Source: Ignatzschineria rhizosphaerae (lineage in GTDB: Bacteria > Pseudomonadota > Gammaproteobacteria > Cardiobacteriales > Wohlfahrtiimonadaceae). From it: a stretch of DNA of 64,000 bases. Below the pieces are notes generated by a model. It made no database searches, had not been told where the DNA came from, and saw only the letters and a list, made by a program, of their open reading frames with translations. Below are positions 5,965-14,467 of this stretch, piece after piece. The position numbers were made by a program, and so were the translations under genes. Numbering within the stretch: the first letter of the stretch is position 1; the number at the start of each line of letters is the position of its first letter. The DNA lies in NCBI RefSeq assembly GCF_022655595.1, contig NZ_CP093379.1, forward strand, positions 2,678,010 through 2,742,009, in the 5' to 3' direction.

Positions 5965-7857
5965 ATGAAAGCAACTTTAAGTGATCAAGGCCTCAATTCA
6001 ATGAAAACAAATCTACCTAGAATCTCAGGATATCTGTATAAAAACGTTACAGTTAATGATGTTTTAAAAGAGTCTGTAATGAATTCTATACAGGCAAATG
6101 CGACTCAGATTGATATTACTCTGGGGTATCAGTATGACAGTACTATTGATGGTGAAGCTTCAGGTATGGGGCGCTTAAATAAGATATCCATCAGAGATAA
6201 TGGTGATGGGCTTACAAAGAGAAATACCGATGCTTTTTTTGAAGTTGCTACTGATAATAAAGCGGGGATTGGAGGGAAGGGAATTGGTCGGATCTCTTTC
6301 TTGAAGATAGCTAATAGAATTGAAGTTGAGAGCGTCTCAAAAGAAGGGAAGTTAGTTAAATTCCCTTTCTCATTTGATGCTAAAAGAGAGGATGTAATAA
6401 CATCTGATTGCAGAAATAAAGATACTTATACGCAAATCGTCTTGAGCGATTTAAATTTAAGACGATATGGCACACAGCCAGCATCGTGTGTTTCTTTTTT
6501 GAAAGAGAAGTTCAACCTGATGCTTTTTTTAAAGCAGCAAGATACTGGGAAAAATATATCGATCAATGTTTTTGTTAATAACTCTAAATTTGAGAGTATA
6601 AATAGCGAGGATATCAACTATTTAGAGAGCAGGCAGTATGAGAGTGGATCTTGTAATTTTCTTATTTATGTATTTAGAAATAAGAGCAAGAACGGAATAG
6701 CTATATCTTATTGCGCCAACAACCTTCAAGTTGACTCAGATGTAGTAAGCAAAGACTTTAAAACGCAGTATATATTTGCGATCACATCTGAATTCTTAGA
6801 TGAGAATGCTAACGCAGAAAGAACTAGATTTGATTTTAGAGATTTTGATGATTCAGAGCAGGAGGATGCAATATTACTTGCTCCCAATAAAGGATTTAAA
6901 GATGAGCTTAAAAAGCTATGTTTGGAAATAGTTCACCAGCATGAGCCTGATCTAGGAAAGGAAAATAAAACAAAGCTAAGTAAACTCAAAGAGCGGTACG
7001 GGTATATTAACTTTGATGATATTGACCCAAGTAGTTTATTTTTTGATGAAAAAAGAATAATTGAAGATTACAGAAAAAAAGTTAATGACAGTGAAGATAG
7101 ATTGGTTGCGCTTCTTGATAGGGCTGACATATCAATTGATCAGCTTGCTAGTGAAGTCACGGAGCAGAATAAGCATGAATTGGCTAAATATATATTCCAT
7201 AGAGATATAGTGGCCAAAAAAGGACTAGGGCTAACAGGTTCAAAAGAGAATGAAGATATCTTGCATAGTTTATTCTTTCCACAAAAAGCGACAGCTAAAT
7301 CCAAGGAAGGCAAGCAAAAGAATGAGATGGGGTTATATGAGAACAGTATATGGTTGCTAGATGATAAGTTCATGTCATTTGTTTACACTGCGTCAGATGT
7401 CGCCATGAAAAGGATATATGATGAGGTTGGTGACAAGAATGCCCCTAAAGCTCCAAGAGATCGCCCTGATTTATTTATTTTGTACAATAATCCTGAAAAA
7501 AGCGATTCATTTAAAGATGTCGTATTGATTGAATTCAAAAAAGGAGATATTAACTATTTAGAGAAGGCATCAGGAATAGATCAGGCTGTTCGGTATAAAA
7601 TGGCACTTATGGATATGGTGGATAATATAAGAAATTTCTACTGTTATATTATTTGTGATTTCGATGCTAATGATGAAAACCTAGAATTAGTTATGAGGGA
7701 TAGGACTTTCACGAAAGTATTTAGCAATGATGGTTGTATGTATTATGGGTATTTACCAGGCTCTAAAACACACATAACATTTATCTCGTCCAAGAGTATA
7801 TTCACCGATGCAGTAGCAAGAAATGAAACATTTTTAAATATTTTAAAGAATAGTTAA
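5965..7857 (+). CDS. GHKL ATPase fused to a PD-(D/E)XK nuclease domain, likely defence protein
   Basis: 630 residues. ATG 5965 is chosen because AGAGG lies four bases upstream and an in-frame TTG at 5938 sits in the preceding terminator. The N-terminus has all GHKL (Hsp90/MutL/MORC) ATP motifs: E36-S-V-M-N40-S-I-Q-A-N-A, D78-N-G-D-G82, and G101-I-G-G-K-G-I-G108. A central helical part follows. The C-terminus has P-D502, then E523-F-K525 and Q540-A-V-R-Y544, matching the PD-(D/E)XK plus QxxxY pattern of RecB-like nucleases. No membrane segment is seen. Such ATPase-nuclease fusions are linked to restriction and anti-phage systems. It is a single gene between two terminators in a prophage, so probably an exclusion moron; target and trigger are unknown. 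Confidence 0.75.
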   Translation: MKATLSDQGLNSMKTNLPRISGYLYKNVTVNDVLKESVMNSIQANATQIDITLGYQYDSTIDGEASGMGRLNKISIRDNGDGLTKRNTDAFFEVATDNKAGIGGKGIGRISFLKIANRIEVESVSKEGKLVKFPFSFDAKREDVITSDCRNKDTYTQIVLSDLNLRRYGTQPASCVSFLKEKFNLMLFLKQQDTGKNISINVFVNNSKFESINSEDINYLESRQYESGSCNFLIYVFRNKSKNGIAISYCANNLQVDSDVVSKDFKTQYIFAITSEFLDENANAERTRFDFRDFDDSEQEDAILLAPNKGFKDELKKLCLEIVHQHEPDLGKENKTKLSKLKERYGYINFDDIDPSSLFFDEKRIIEDYRKKVNDSEDRLVALLDRADISIDQLASEVTEQNKHELAKYIFHRDIVAKKGLGLTGSKENEDILHSLFFPQKATAKSKEGKQKNEMGLYENSIWLLDDKFMSFVYTASDVAMKRIYDEVGDKNAPKAPRDRPDLFILYNNPEKSDSFKDVVLIEFKKGDINYLEKASGIDQAVRYKMALMDMVDNIRNFYCYIICDFDANDENLELVMRDRTFTKVFSNDGCMYYGYLPGSKTHITFISSKSIFTDAVARNETFLNILKNS

Positions 7858-7887
7858 AAGCCTAATCTAAATTTAATCATTAATTAA

Positions 7888-7913
7888 AAATAGCTCCTTA
7901 ACTGGGGCTATTT
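7888..7913 (+). terminator. Terminator after the GHKL nuclease gene
   Basis: AAATAGC-CC and GG-GCTATTT arms around TTAACT. It ends the single-gene unit. Confidence 0.65.
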
Positions 7914-7968
7914 GTGCTTCTAAGGGAAAAGTGAGGTAAGATTAAATGATCAAATTTTAGGAGAGATT

Positions 7969-8310
7969 ATGAAGCGTTTATTGGCAATGGTTATGGTTTC
8001 GTTATTTGTTGTGGGATGCAGTCAAAGCGAGGAGTCTAAAGAAGAGATGGACAAAATCGCTAGGATTAGGGTGGCTAAAGAATCTATTCAGAAGACCCTT
8101 GTAGACCCAAAATCAGCAGAGTACAAGGATATATATGTTCACAAAAATAGAGAAGGCGTGAAAGCTGTTTGTGGTTATGTGAATGCAAAAAATAGGCTTG
8201 GGGGATATGCAGGCTATGAACCATTTTTGGCTGTAGGGAGTATTGCCGCAACAAAATCACAGGGTGGCAAGGAATTTGCTGAGGCTTGGAATACTTACTG
8301 TGAAGGCTAA
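7969..8310 (+). CDS. Small lipoprotein, candidate superinfection-exclusion moron
   Basis: 113 residues. M-K-R-L-L then a hydrophobic run ends in the lipobox V-V-G-C, so the mature protein is lipidated at Cys17. The body contains V-D-P-K-S-A-E-Y-K-D-I, then V-C-G-Y-V-N-A-K-N-R-L-G-G-Y-A-G-Y, a pattern I know from many small prophage and proteobacterial lipoproteins of unknown function. A Cys near the C-terminus could pair with the Cys of V-C-G. It has its own ribosome site (GGAGAG) and is closed by terminators on both sides, so it is probably expressed in the lysogen. Blocking DNA injection by related phages is a reasonable guess, not shown. Confidence 0.7.
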   Translation: MKRLLAMVMVSLFVVGCSQSEESKEEMDKIARIRVAKESIQKTLVDPKSAEYKDIYVHKNREGVKAVCGYVNAKNRLGGYAGYEPFLAVGSIAATKSQGGKEFAEAWNTYCEG

Positions 8311-8353
8311 CAGCCTTCCCTAGCACAAAACCGTAAAAGAAAATCATGTAAAT

Positions 8354-8376
8354 GCCCTTTAATTAGGGCTTTTTTA
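8354..8376 (+). terminator. Terminator after the lipoprotein gene
   Basis: GCCCT (8354-8358) and AGGGC (8365-8369) followed by seven T. The sequence after the T-run (TTTTTTATTG...AAAATAG) resembles that after the terminator at 9376, part of a duplicated block. Confidence 0.75.
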
Positions 8377-8405
8377 TTGTCCAAAAATAGATAGGAAGAG
8401 AAAAT

Positions 8406-8486
8406 ATGGCAGATTTAGGGATGCTTATTAAAGTCCAAGCAGTGGGGGTTAGTGGCGTTGAGTCAGATTTAGATCGCCTCACTTAG
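8406..8486 (+). pseudogene. Relic of a tape-measure gene 5' end
   Basis: Twenty-six codons start M-A-D-L-G-M-L-I-K-V-Q-A-V-G-V and stop at TAG 8484-8486. The intact tape-measure protein at 9429 starts M-A-D-L-G-M-Y-I-R-V-S-A-V-G-A. Spacing to the ribosome site (GGAAGAG) and the terminator upstream are also alike. This is a second, diverged tape-measure start cut off after 26 residues, left when the SHOCT cassette entered or when two related phages recombined. It may still be translated as a short peptide. Confidence 0.8.
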
Positions 8487-8510
8487 AGTCTAATCAAAAG
8501 AAGAGGGTTT

Positions 8511-9266
8511 TTAGGGGTTTAAGATTTTTATTTTCTCGGCTTGAAACTCATCATCCGTTAGTACACCTCGATCTTTTAGACTGGCGAGTCTTTCCAATTT
8601 TGAGATAGTGTTGGCTTCATCTGATAGATCTAATGGAAGAGAGGCATTTTTTTTATCAATCATATCTGCTTGATGGATGATTACATTTAGTGTGCTTTCC
8701 CATTTTCTAGCAGAGCTTATTGCTTCTTGATAGATTTCGTCATTCTTTTCAACTTCTTGATCTAAAAAGTGAATGATGTGATCAGGGTTGACGGTACTGT
8801 TGACAACGACACGAAGAATAATGCTATTAGCATTAGTTGATGTTTTTTTAGAGCCAGAAAGCCCACCTATAACAGCTCCTACTCCGCCTAAAAGAATTGA
8901 GCCTAATAAAGCACCACCTATTTGGCTAGTTCTAGATGTTTTAGTAATAGAAACTCCATCTTCAATTAATTCAACTAAGAGCACATCCTGAAAGCTAATC
9001 ATTGTTAAATTGAAGGGGTGTTGGCTTTGTATTAGGCATATTTTCTTTCTATCTTCATCAATAGCTATACCTGTTTTTAGGCGTGGAGCGAGATAGTAGC
9101 CAGTAGCAGTGAAACTATCAAGATTATTTATGGATTTTAGTATTAAGGTATCTTTACTTTTGTCGATCTCTTTTTGGGTTTCGCCCCACATTTTTAAAAG
9201 GAGAGTAAGAGCATAGAGAGCAGGGATAGCTAAAACAAGCAACCCCCAAAACATATTAGGATTCAT
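8511..9266 (-). CDS. SHOCT-domain membrane protein with glycine zipper
   Basis: 251 residues on the strand opposite to the tail genes, with GAGG seven bases before ATG. Segments in order: N-terminal transmembrane helix (about residues 6-26), a beta-rich soluble region, a glycine-zipper hydrophobic segment (about 116-136, G-G-A-L-L-G-S-I-L-L-G-G-V-G-A-V-I-G-G), a helical part, and a C-terminal SHOCT motif K-L-E-R-L-A-S-L-K-D-R-G-V-L-T-D-D-E-F-Q-A-E-K. SHOCT tails are short oligomerisation helices on many membrane and stress proteins. Its inverted position between the relic and the real tape-measure gene marks it as an independent moron expressed in the lysogen. Function unknown. Confidence 0.7.
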   Translation of the reverse strand: MNPNMFWGLLVLAIPALYALTLLLKMWGETQKEIDKSKDTLILKSINNLDSFTATGYYLAPRLKTGIAIDEDRKKICLIQSQHPFNLTMISFQDVLLVELIEDGVSITKTSRTSQIGGALLGSILLGGVGAVIGGLSGSKKTSTNANSIILRVVVNSTVNPDHIIHFLDQEVEKNDEIYQEAISSARKWESTLNVIIHQADMIDKKNASLPLDLSDEANTISKLERLASLKDRGVLTDDEFQAEKIKILNP

Positions 9267-9375
9267 ATATAGACCTCGGAGTAAAGATTACTGGTGAACA
9301 AGATACATATGATTACATAAGTTGCTGATAGTTTGTAGTATCAAAAATTTTATATTGTGATGGAAGTTATTTTAT

Positions 9376-9398
9376 GCCTGCTTATGCAGGCTTTTTTA
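9376..9398 (+). terminator. Terminator before the tape-measure gene
   Basis: GCCTGC (9376-9381) and GCAGGC (9386-9391) with a four-base loop and six T. On the plus strand only the relic lies upstream, so it probably once ended a gene now lost or protects tape-measure expression. Confidence 0.8.
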
Positions 9399-9428
9399 TA
9401 GTGAAAATAAGTTAATAAGGAGAGATAA

Positions 9429-12400
9429 ATGGCTGATTTAGGTATGTACATCAGGGTTAGTGCTGTTGGGGCGGATAGGGCTGAAGATGCTTTAAATAAA
9501 GTTGCTAATACTGCTGATAAGCTAGAAAGAAAATCAGGGAGTGCTAGTGGAAAAGTAGATGATCTTGGGAACTCTTTGGAGAAGACAGGTAGAAAAGCAA
9601 GAGATGCAGAGCAGTATTTGGGGTTGGCAGAGAAGGCTATAAAAGGACTAGTAACACTTCAAGTTACACGGAGCTTGCTTGATATTGGCGATAATTACAG
9701 AGCAATGAGTGAGCGGGTGAGGATGGCGACAGATAGCTTGGGAGAATTTAATTTCGTTCAGCAGAGATTACTGCAATCTGCAAATACTTCATTCAGATCT
9801 TTAGCTGAAGCTCAAGAGATGTTTATTGCTACATCTGGAAACTTGAGGTCGATGGGGTATTCTCTAGGACAAGCTTTAGATATTACAGACAGTCTCAGCT
9901 TTGCCTTTGTCCGTAATGCTACGTCAGCCCAAAGAGCCGAATCTGCGATTATTCAATATGATAAAGCTCTGAGTAAGGGGGTAATGAATGGCGAGCAGTG
10001 GCGTGTATTTTCAGGTGCAGTTGAGACTGTGGCGAAAAATATAGGAGATGTTTATGGTAAGACTGCACAAGAAATAGATAAAATGGGGCATGATGGGCTT
10101 CTGACTGTTCAAATGATTAACGAAGGACTTCTAAGATCGTTAAATGAAAATAAGGTTGCCGCAGATTCAATGGCAAATACAGTTGGGGATTCCTTTGTTA
10201 AGTTGAATAATGAGTTTAGTCACTTATGGGGAAATATTAACGAAAGCCTAGGGGTTACTTCTCTATTTGCATCAACAGTTATCGGTATTGCTGATAATTT
10301 GGAGTATGCTTTAATTCCAGTCTTAGTGGCTGCATCAGTGGTAACAGGGAGAATGACTTCAGGGTTGATTACTACTGCAAATTCATTTAGAAAATCAGCA
10401 TTCGAAGCTAGTAGGTATCAAGTGAAGTTAGCAGAATTAACAGGGGCTTCTCGAGTGGCTGCTAGATCAATGGTAGCAACATCTGTTGCTGCTCAAGGAT
10501 TATCTTCAACAATTGCATTTTTAGGAGGACCGGTTGGAGCGTTGACAACTGCAGTGACAATAGCTACAGGAGGTTGGATGTTATTTGCAAATAGCACTAG
10601 AGATGCAAAATCAGAAGTAGGTCAATTGGAGCAAGAGGTAATGGATCTAACTGAGCGCTTGAAAACGATGAATAAAGAAAAGGTCGAAGGTGCTCAAATA
10701 AAATATTCCGACATGTTTTTAGATTTGTCAGAAAAGAGGAGAGGGTTAGAGTCTGATATTGATGCTATTGAGTCGCAATTAGAGGGTTTTTATAGAAGGC
10801 AGAGATTATATGCTGCTAGAGGAGTTGAAGATGCCAGCACAAACAATTTGATTGCGAGAGATCAAAAAAGGTTAGCACTACTTAAAGAGGAAGCAACTTA
10901 TACAGATGATGCCTTAAAAATTGTATCGGATACTTTGGAATTAATTCAGGAAAGAGCTAAAACGGCAGGAGGGCAAATCATTGAGATGGGGGCTTGGGCT
11001 AGACTGGCGAAAAATGCTAATGAGGGATTAAACTTAGCAGGAAAGTCTTTAGATCTTTACTCTTCCATGGCTAAGAAAATGTATGAGATTAATAATAATG
11101 GGGTTGAGGCTCAGTTAGCTTTTGAGAGGGCTGTTGGTAATTTAGATGATATGGATGAGAGTACATATCAGGTATTTTTAAATTGGGCGAAGATAATTGA
11201 TCAGCAACAACTCATGAAGGCAAACGATGAAGAGCTTACAAAAATACTTTCAGACGTAGAAGAGCAATATGACAATATAGGCAAAAGCGTGCAGGAGATC
11301 ACTCGAGCGAAATTGATAGCAAGAGCAGTTGATTTAGGTATTGATCCTGAGCAGCTAAAGGAACTTGAATTTTGGTTGACGGCTATCGGAAATGCTCCAA
11401 ATGTTGGCGGAAAAACAAGCCTAAACTACTTTGATGATACCCTTAAATCTCTCAATGATGAGCTAATCTCAACTAAAGCATTAACACAAGATCTAACTCT
11501 TTTTGGCGATCTTAGTCAATACACGGCATTTTCTGAAATGACTATGCAGTTAAACGATACTAAAGGCGTATTGGCGAATATCACGGCTTCACAAAGAGAA
11601 TTACTGCTCTATAAAGCTCAAGAGCTAGATTCACAGAAGCAAATCAATGCGATTTTAGAATTAGGGCGTGATACTACTCAAGACCTTGATGATCTAGAGT
11701 TTGAAATTAGCTTATATGGCAAGAGCCAAAAAGAGATTGAAAGACTTACGTTTTTTAGAGATTTAGACAATGAAGCACGCTTGATCTCAATCGGCATGAC
11801 AGAGGATAATATCGCAGTCCTGAATAGAGAGATTGAGGCACTAAAAGAGCGTTACGGCTTAATTGAAATGAACCGTGAGCATGACGAGAATAGTATCGGG
11901 AAAGGTATCGAAAGTGGCTTCCAACAATACATCGACAATATCGGCACAATGAGAGATTCATTCGCTGATGCTACGCAGTCGGTATTTGGAAATATTGAAG
12001 GCTTCCTCGTTGATTTTGCGCATACTGGAAAGCTTAACTTTAGAGATATGACGACTTCGATTCTGCAAGATTTATCGCAGATTATGATTCGTATAGCTAT
12101 GATGCAGGCGGTTACAGGCATGCAAGGATGGTTATCTGGCTTAGGCTTATTCTCAGGTGGTGGAAGTGTCCCAATTAGTCCAGGTATTCCTTATCAAGCA
12201 TGGACAGGCGGACTTATTCCTGAATACGCAACAGGCGGTCGAGTAATTGACTTCTCAGGCGGAGGATTCACAGGAATGGGCGGAAAGTTTGAGCCTAAAG
12301 GGATCGTTCACGGTGGCGAATATGTCATGAGTAAAGCGGCCGTTAATAATCTTGGAGTTGGGTATTTTGAACAGCTTCATGATTTAGCGAAAAGCGGACG

Positions 12401-12671
12401 AGGCTTTGCAAATGGCGGTCATGTTGGCAGATCATCAACGCAAATGGCAATGATGGGATATATGCCGGCAAATCACTCTACACCTCAACAGCAATCACAG
12501 CCAAGCGGAGATGTTGTTGTTCATCAAACTATTCATTATCAAAGTAGCGGTGATGGGAAAGAGGATGCGAGAAAAGCTGCTAAAGAGTTTGCAGAGAGTT
12601 ATAAGACTGAATTTAAAAAGCTTTTAAAAGATGAGGTTCGAGATGGGGGAATGATTGGTCCTCGACGATAA
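9429..12671 (+). CDS. Tail tape measure protein (lambda gpH-like)
   Basis: 1,080 residues, preceded by AAGGAGAG. It has the long, mostly helical composition of tape measures. The N-terminus M-A-D-L-G-x-x-I-R-V is shared by this class. Hydrophobic stretches around residues 290-400 could enter the host membrane at infection. The C-terminal part contains the conserved lambda-family segment T-G-K-L-N-F-R-D-M-T-T-S-I-L-Q-D-L-S at about residues 866-883, followed by a glycine-rich region and H-G-G-E-Y-V. The protein sets tail length and is coated by G/GT chaperones; at this length the tail would be around 150 nm by the usual residue-to-length rule (inference). Confidence 0.92.
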   Translation: MADLGMYIRVSAVGADRAEDALNKVANTADKLERKSGSASGKVDDLGNSLEKTGRKARDAEQYLGLAEKAIKGLVTLQVTRSLLDIGDNYRAMSERVRMATDSLGEFNFVQQRLLQSANTSFRSLAEAQEMFIATSGNLRSMGYSLGQALDITDSLSFAFVRNATSAQRAESAIIQYDKALSKGVMNGEQWRVFSGAVETVAKNIGDVYGKTAQEIDKMGHDGLLTVQMINEGLLRSLNENKVAADSMANTVGDSFVKLNNEFSHLWGNINESLGVTSLFASTVIGIADNLEYALIPVLVAASVVTGRMTSGLITTANSFRKSAFEASRYQVKLAELTGASRVAARSMVATSVAAQGLSSTIAFLGGPVGALTTAVTIATGGWMLFANSTRDAKSEVGQLEQEVMDLTERLKTMNKEKVEGAQIKYSDMFLDLSEKRRGLESDIDAIESQLEGFYRRQRLYAARGVEDASTNNLIARDQKRLALLKEEATYTDDALKIVSDTLELIQERAKTAGGQIIEMGAWARLAKNANEGLNLAGKSLDLYSSMAKKMYEINNNGVEAQLAFERAVGNLDDMDESTYQVFLNWAKIIDQQQLMKANDEELTKILSDVEEQYDNIGKSVQEITRAKLIARAVDLGIDPEQLKELEFWLTAIGNAPNVGGKTSLNYFDDTLKSLNDELISTKALTQDLTLFGDLSQYTAFSEMTMQLNDTKGVLANITASQRELLLYKAQELDSQKQINAILELGRDTTQDLDDLEFEISLYGKSQKEIERLTFFRDLDNEARLISIGMTEDNIAVLNREIEALKERYGLIEMNREHDENSIGKGIESGFQQYIDNIGTMRDSFADATQSVFGNIEGFLVDFAHTGKLNFRDMTTSILQDLSQIMIRIAMMQAVTGMQGWLSGLGLFSGGGSVPISPGIPYQAWTGGLIPEYATGGRVIDFSGGGFTGMGGKFEPKGIVHGGEYVMSKAAVNNLGVGYFEQLHDLAKSGRGFANGGHVGRSSTQMAMMGYMPANHSTPQQQSQPSGDVVVHQTIHYQSSGDGKEDARKAAKEFAESYKTEFKKLLKDEVRDGGMIGPRR

Positions 12672-12693
12672 TCAAAGCTAGAAAGGAGAGTAA

Positions 12694-13014
12694 ATGGAAG
12701 TATTTAGATGGTGTCCGCTTAGAGATCCTGAGCCTGAGATTGAATATGATGAAGCAGTGAAAGAAGTGAGTTTTGGAGATGGGTATGAGCAAGTATCCCC
12801 TGATGGATTAAATGCCAAAAGGCGAACCTTTAAAAACTTTACCTATTCAGAAGATGCCGACCAAGTGTTGGCTTTTTTTATGCGTCATGGAAAATCAAAG
12901 GCTTTTTTGCTGGATATAAAAGGGCATAAGGCAACGGTGCGTTTCAGTGAAGCACCGAAAGAGTCATTAACAACAGAAAAGCTTACAATAGAAATGAAAG
13001 AGGTATTTAGATGA
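12694..13014 (+). CDS. Minor tail protein M
   Basis: 106 residues, GGAGAG before ATG. Matches the phage minor tail gpM family: an N-terminal P-x-x-x-x-E-I-x-Y-D, V-S-F-G-D-G-Y-E-Q near residues 27-35, and R-R-T-F-x-x-F-x-Y. In lambda, gpM joins the tail tip between the tape measure and gpL. The stop overlaps the start of the L gene by four bases (ATGA at 13011), which supports co-translation. Confidence 0.85.
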   Translation: MEVFRWCPLRDPEPEIEYDEAVKEVSFGDGYEQVSPDGLNAKRRTFKNFTYSEDADQVLAFFMRHGKSKAFLLDIKGHKATVRFSEAPKESLTTEKLTIEMKEVFR

Positions 13015-13727
13015 TTAGCGAAGAAACGAAATCAGATTTAAACAAAGCTGAGTTGCCAGTAGAAGTTGAATTATTTGAATTAGATATCAGCAAGATCAGC
13101 GGATCAACAAATGGTATTTGGCTGTTTTGTAATGAAGTTAATGAATTAAAAGAGCCGGTAGTTTGGCGAGGTAAAATCTTTATTCCTATCCCTATTAATT
13201 TCGAGGGTGCATCAAAGCGAAGTGCAGGACAAAGCAATCGCCCAACCTTAACAGTCGGAAATGTAGACGGCTATATGACGGGTGCTATCGTGATGTACAG
13301 CGGCTTAGTCGGTGCAAAGGTCACACGTTATCGAGTGCGAGCGAATCATCTTGATGCTGTGAACTTTAAAGAGGGCAATCCAGCCGCTAATCCGAATGAG
13401 TACGTTGCAGATAGCTACATCATTAATAGACCTGAATCATACAACAAGCTACAAGCGACCTTTGAGCTTGCTTTACCAACGGAAACGGACGGGGCTTCAT
13501 TACCCAACCGCACGATCTTAGCGAGTATTTGCCCTTTTAAATATCGTGGCACCGGCTGTGGTTATGACGGTCACGCTATTGCCGATATTGACGGTTACGC
13601 ATTAGATCCGCATGAGATGGATAAAGATCAATGCTCCAAGACTTTATATGGGTGTCAGGCTAGATTTGGGATTAATGGACAATTGCCGTTTGGAGGGTTT
13701 CCGATGGCTGATAAGGTGGCTAGATAA
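13011..13727 (+). CDS. Minor tail protein L, probable Fe-S tail-tip protein
   Basis: 238 residues. It matches lambda gpL: an N-terminal half of beta strands with G-A-S-K-R-S-A-G-Q-S-N-R-P-T-L-T-V, and a C-terminal domain with four cysteines in the family arrangement, C174, C183, C208 and C215. Lambda gpL binds an iron-sulfur cluster through this C-terminal cysteine set. It makes the tail-tip ring with M, I, K and J. All four ligands are kept, so the cluster is probably functional. Confidence 0.88.
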   Translation: MISEETKSDLNKAELPVEVELFELDISKISGSTNGIWLFCNEVNELKEPVVWRGKIFIPIPINFEGASKRSAGQSNRPTLTVGNVDGYMTGAIVMYSGLVGAKVTRYRVRANHLDAVNFKEGNPAANPNEYVADSYIINRPESYNKLQATFELALPTETDGASLPNRTILASICPFKYRGTGCGYDGHAIADIDGYALDPHEMDKDQCSKTLYGCQARFGINGQLPFGGFPMADKVAR

Positions 13728-13734
13728 ATATTTA

Positions 13735-13761
13735 AGGTTAATTTTCTCAAGAAATTAACTT
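13735..13761 (+). promoter_or_regulatory. Hairpin in the L-K gap
   Basis: GGTTAATTT and AAATTAACT arms around CTCAAG, without a T-run. It interrupts the otherwise overlapping M-L and K-I-J gene chain and ends about 15 bases before the K start. It may act in RNA processing or stability. Confidence 0.45.
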
Positions 13762-13777
13762 AAGGGAAAAGGTAGCA

Positions 13778-14467
13778 ATGGAAAAACAAATATTAGAACA
13801 CTGCAAAAAACATGGAAATGAGGAAGCCGGCGGAATTATAAAAGCCGGTTTTTTTACGCCCTTAGAAAATGTGGCCACTGATAAAAAGGACTTCTTCGAG
13901 TTTGAATTAGACGATTGGAAAGGTGTAGAGGCAATCGTTCATTCGCACCCGGATAGCAATCAATTTTTATCACCAATGGATCGCAAAATGCAGATTAATA
14001 CAGGGCTTGAATGGCAGATTGTTCATGATGACAAGATCCATAAATACCCATGCGTTCCGCTACTTCGTGGTCGTGAGTTTGAATATGGCAAGAGCGATTG
14101 CGGAACTTTAATTGAAGATGCTTTTAGCTTGATGGGAATTAACTTAGGCAGAGCAAGACGAGGCGATATGCAAAAAGATGCTGATGCTGGAATCATCATC
14201 AAGCGTTTAAAGAAAGTCGGATTTAAACAGGTCAAAGAGATTCAATCGGGCGATGTAATCGTTACTTCATCTCAAGAAGAAGGTAATCACTTAGCGTTAT
14301 TTGTTGATGATACAACCGTGCTTCATCACGCATTTAATCAGCTATCAAGACGTATTCCGTATAACTACATCATTCGCAAAAGAACGCATTCAATTTGGCG
14401 ACACAAGAACTTTAAGCCCGAAATGATTCAGGCCGTTTTAAATGATTTGGAGGCATCAAACTTATGA
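13778..14467 (+). CDS. Tail assembly protein K: JAMM metalloprotease plus NlpC/P60 hydrolase
   Basis: 229 residues with two enzyme domains. Residues about 10-85 form a JAMM/MPN domain with E16 or E17 and the full H55-S-H57-x7-S65-x2-D68 zinc motif. Residues about 95-215 form an NlpC/P60 domain with catalytic Cys in K-S-D-C108-G and His in G-N-H171-L-A-L. This is the architecture of lambda gpK, which acts in tail-tip assembly and is thought to cut peptidoglycan during DNA injection. The stop overlaps the start of gene I by four bases. All catalytic residues are present. Confidence 0.92.
   Translation: MEKQILEHCKKHGNEEAGGIIKAGFFTPLENVATDKKDFFEFELDDWKGVEAIVHSHPDSNQFLSPMDRKMQINTGLEWQIVHDDKIHKYPCVPLLRGREFEYGKSDCGTLIEDAFSLMGINLGRARRGDMQKDADAGIIIKRLKKVGFKQVKEIQSGDVIVTSSQEEGNHLALFVDDTTVLHHAFNQLSRRIPYNYIIRKRTHSIWRHKNFKPEMIQAVLNDLEASNL

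Noticed and set aside
8084-8347. Reverse ORF over the lipoprotein gene
   Set aside because: Shadow of a well-supported lipoprotein gene with lipobox and ribosome site.
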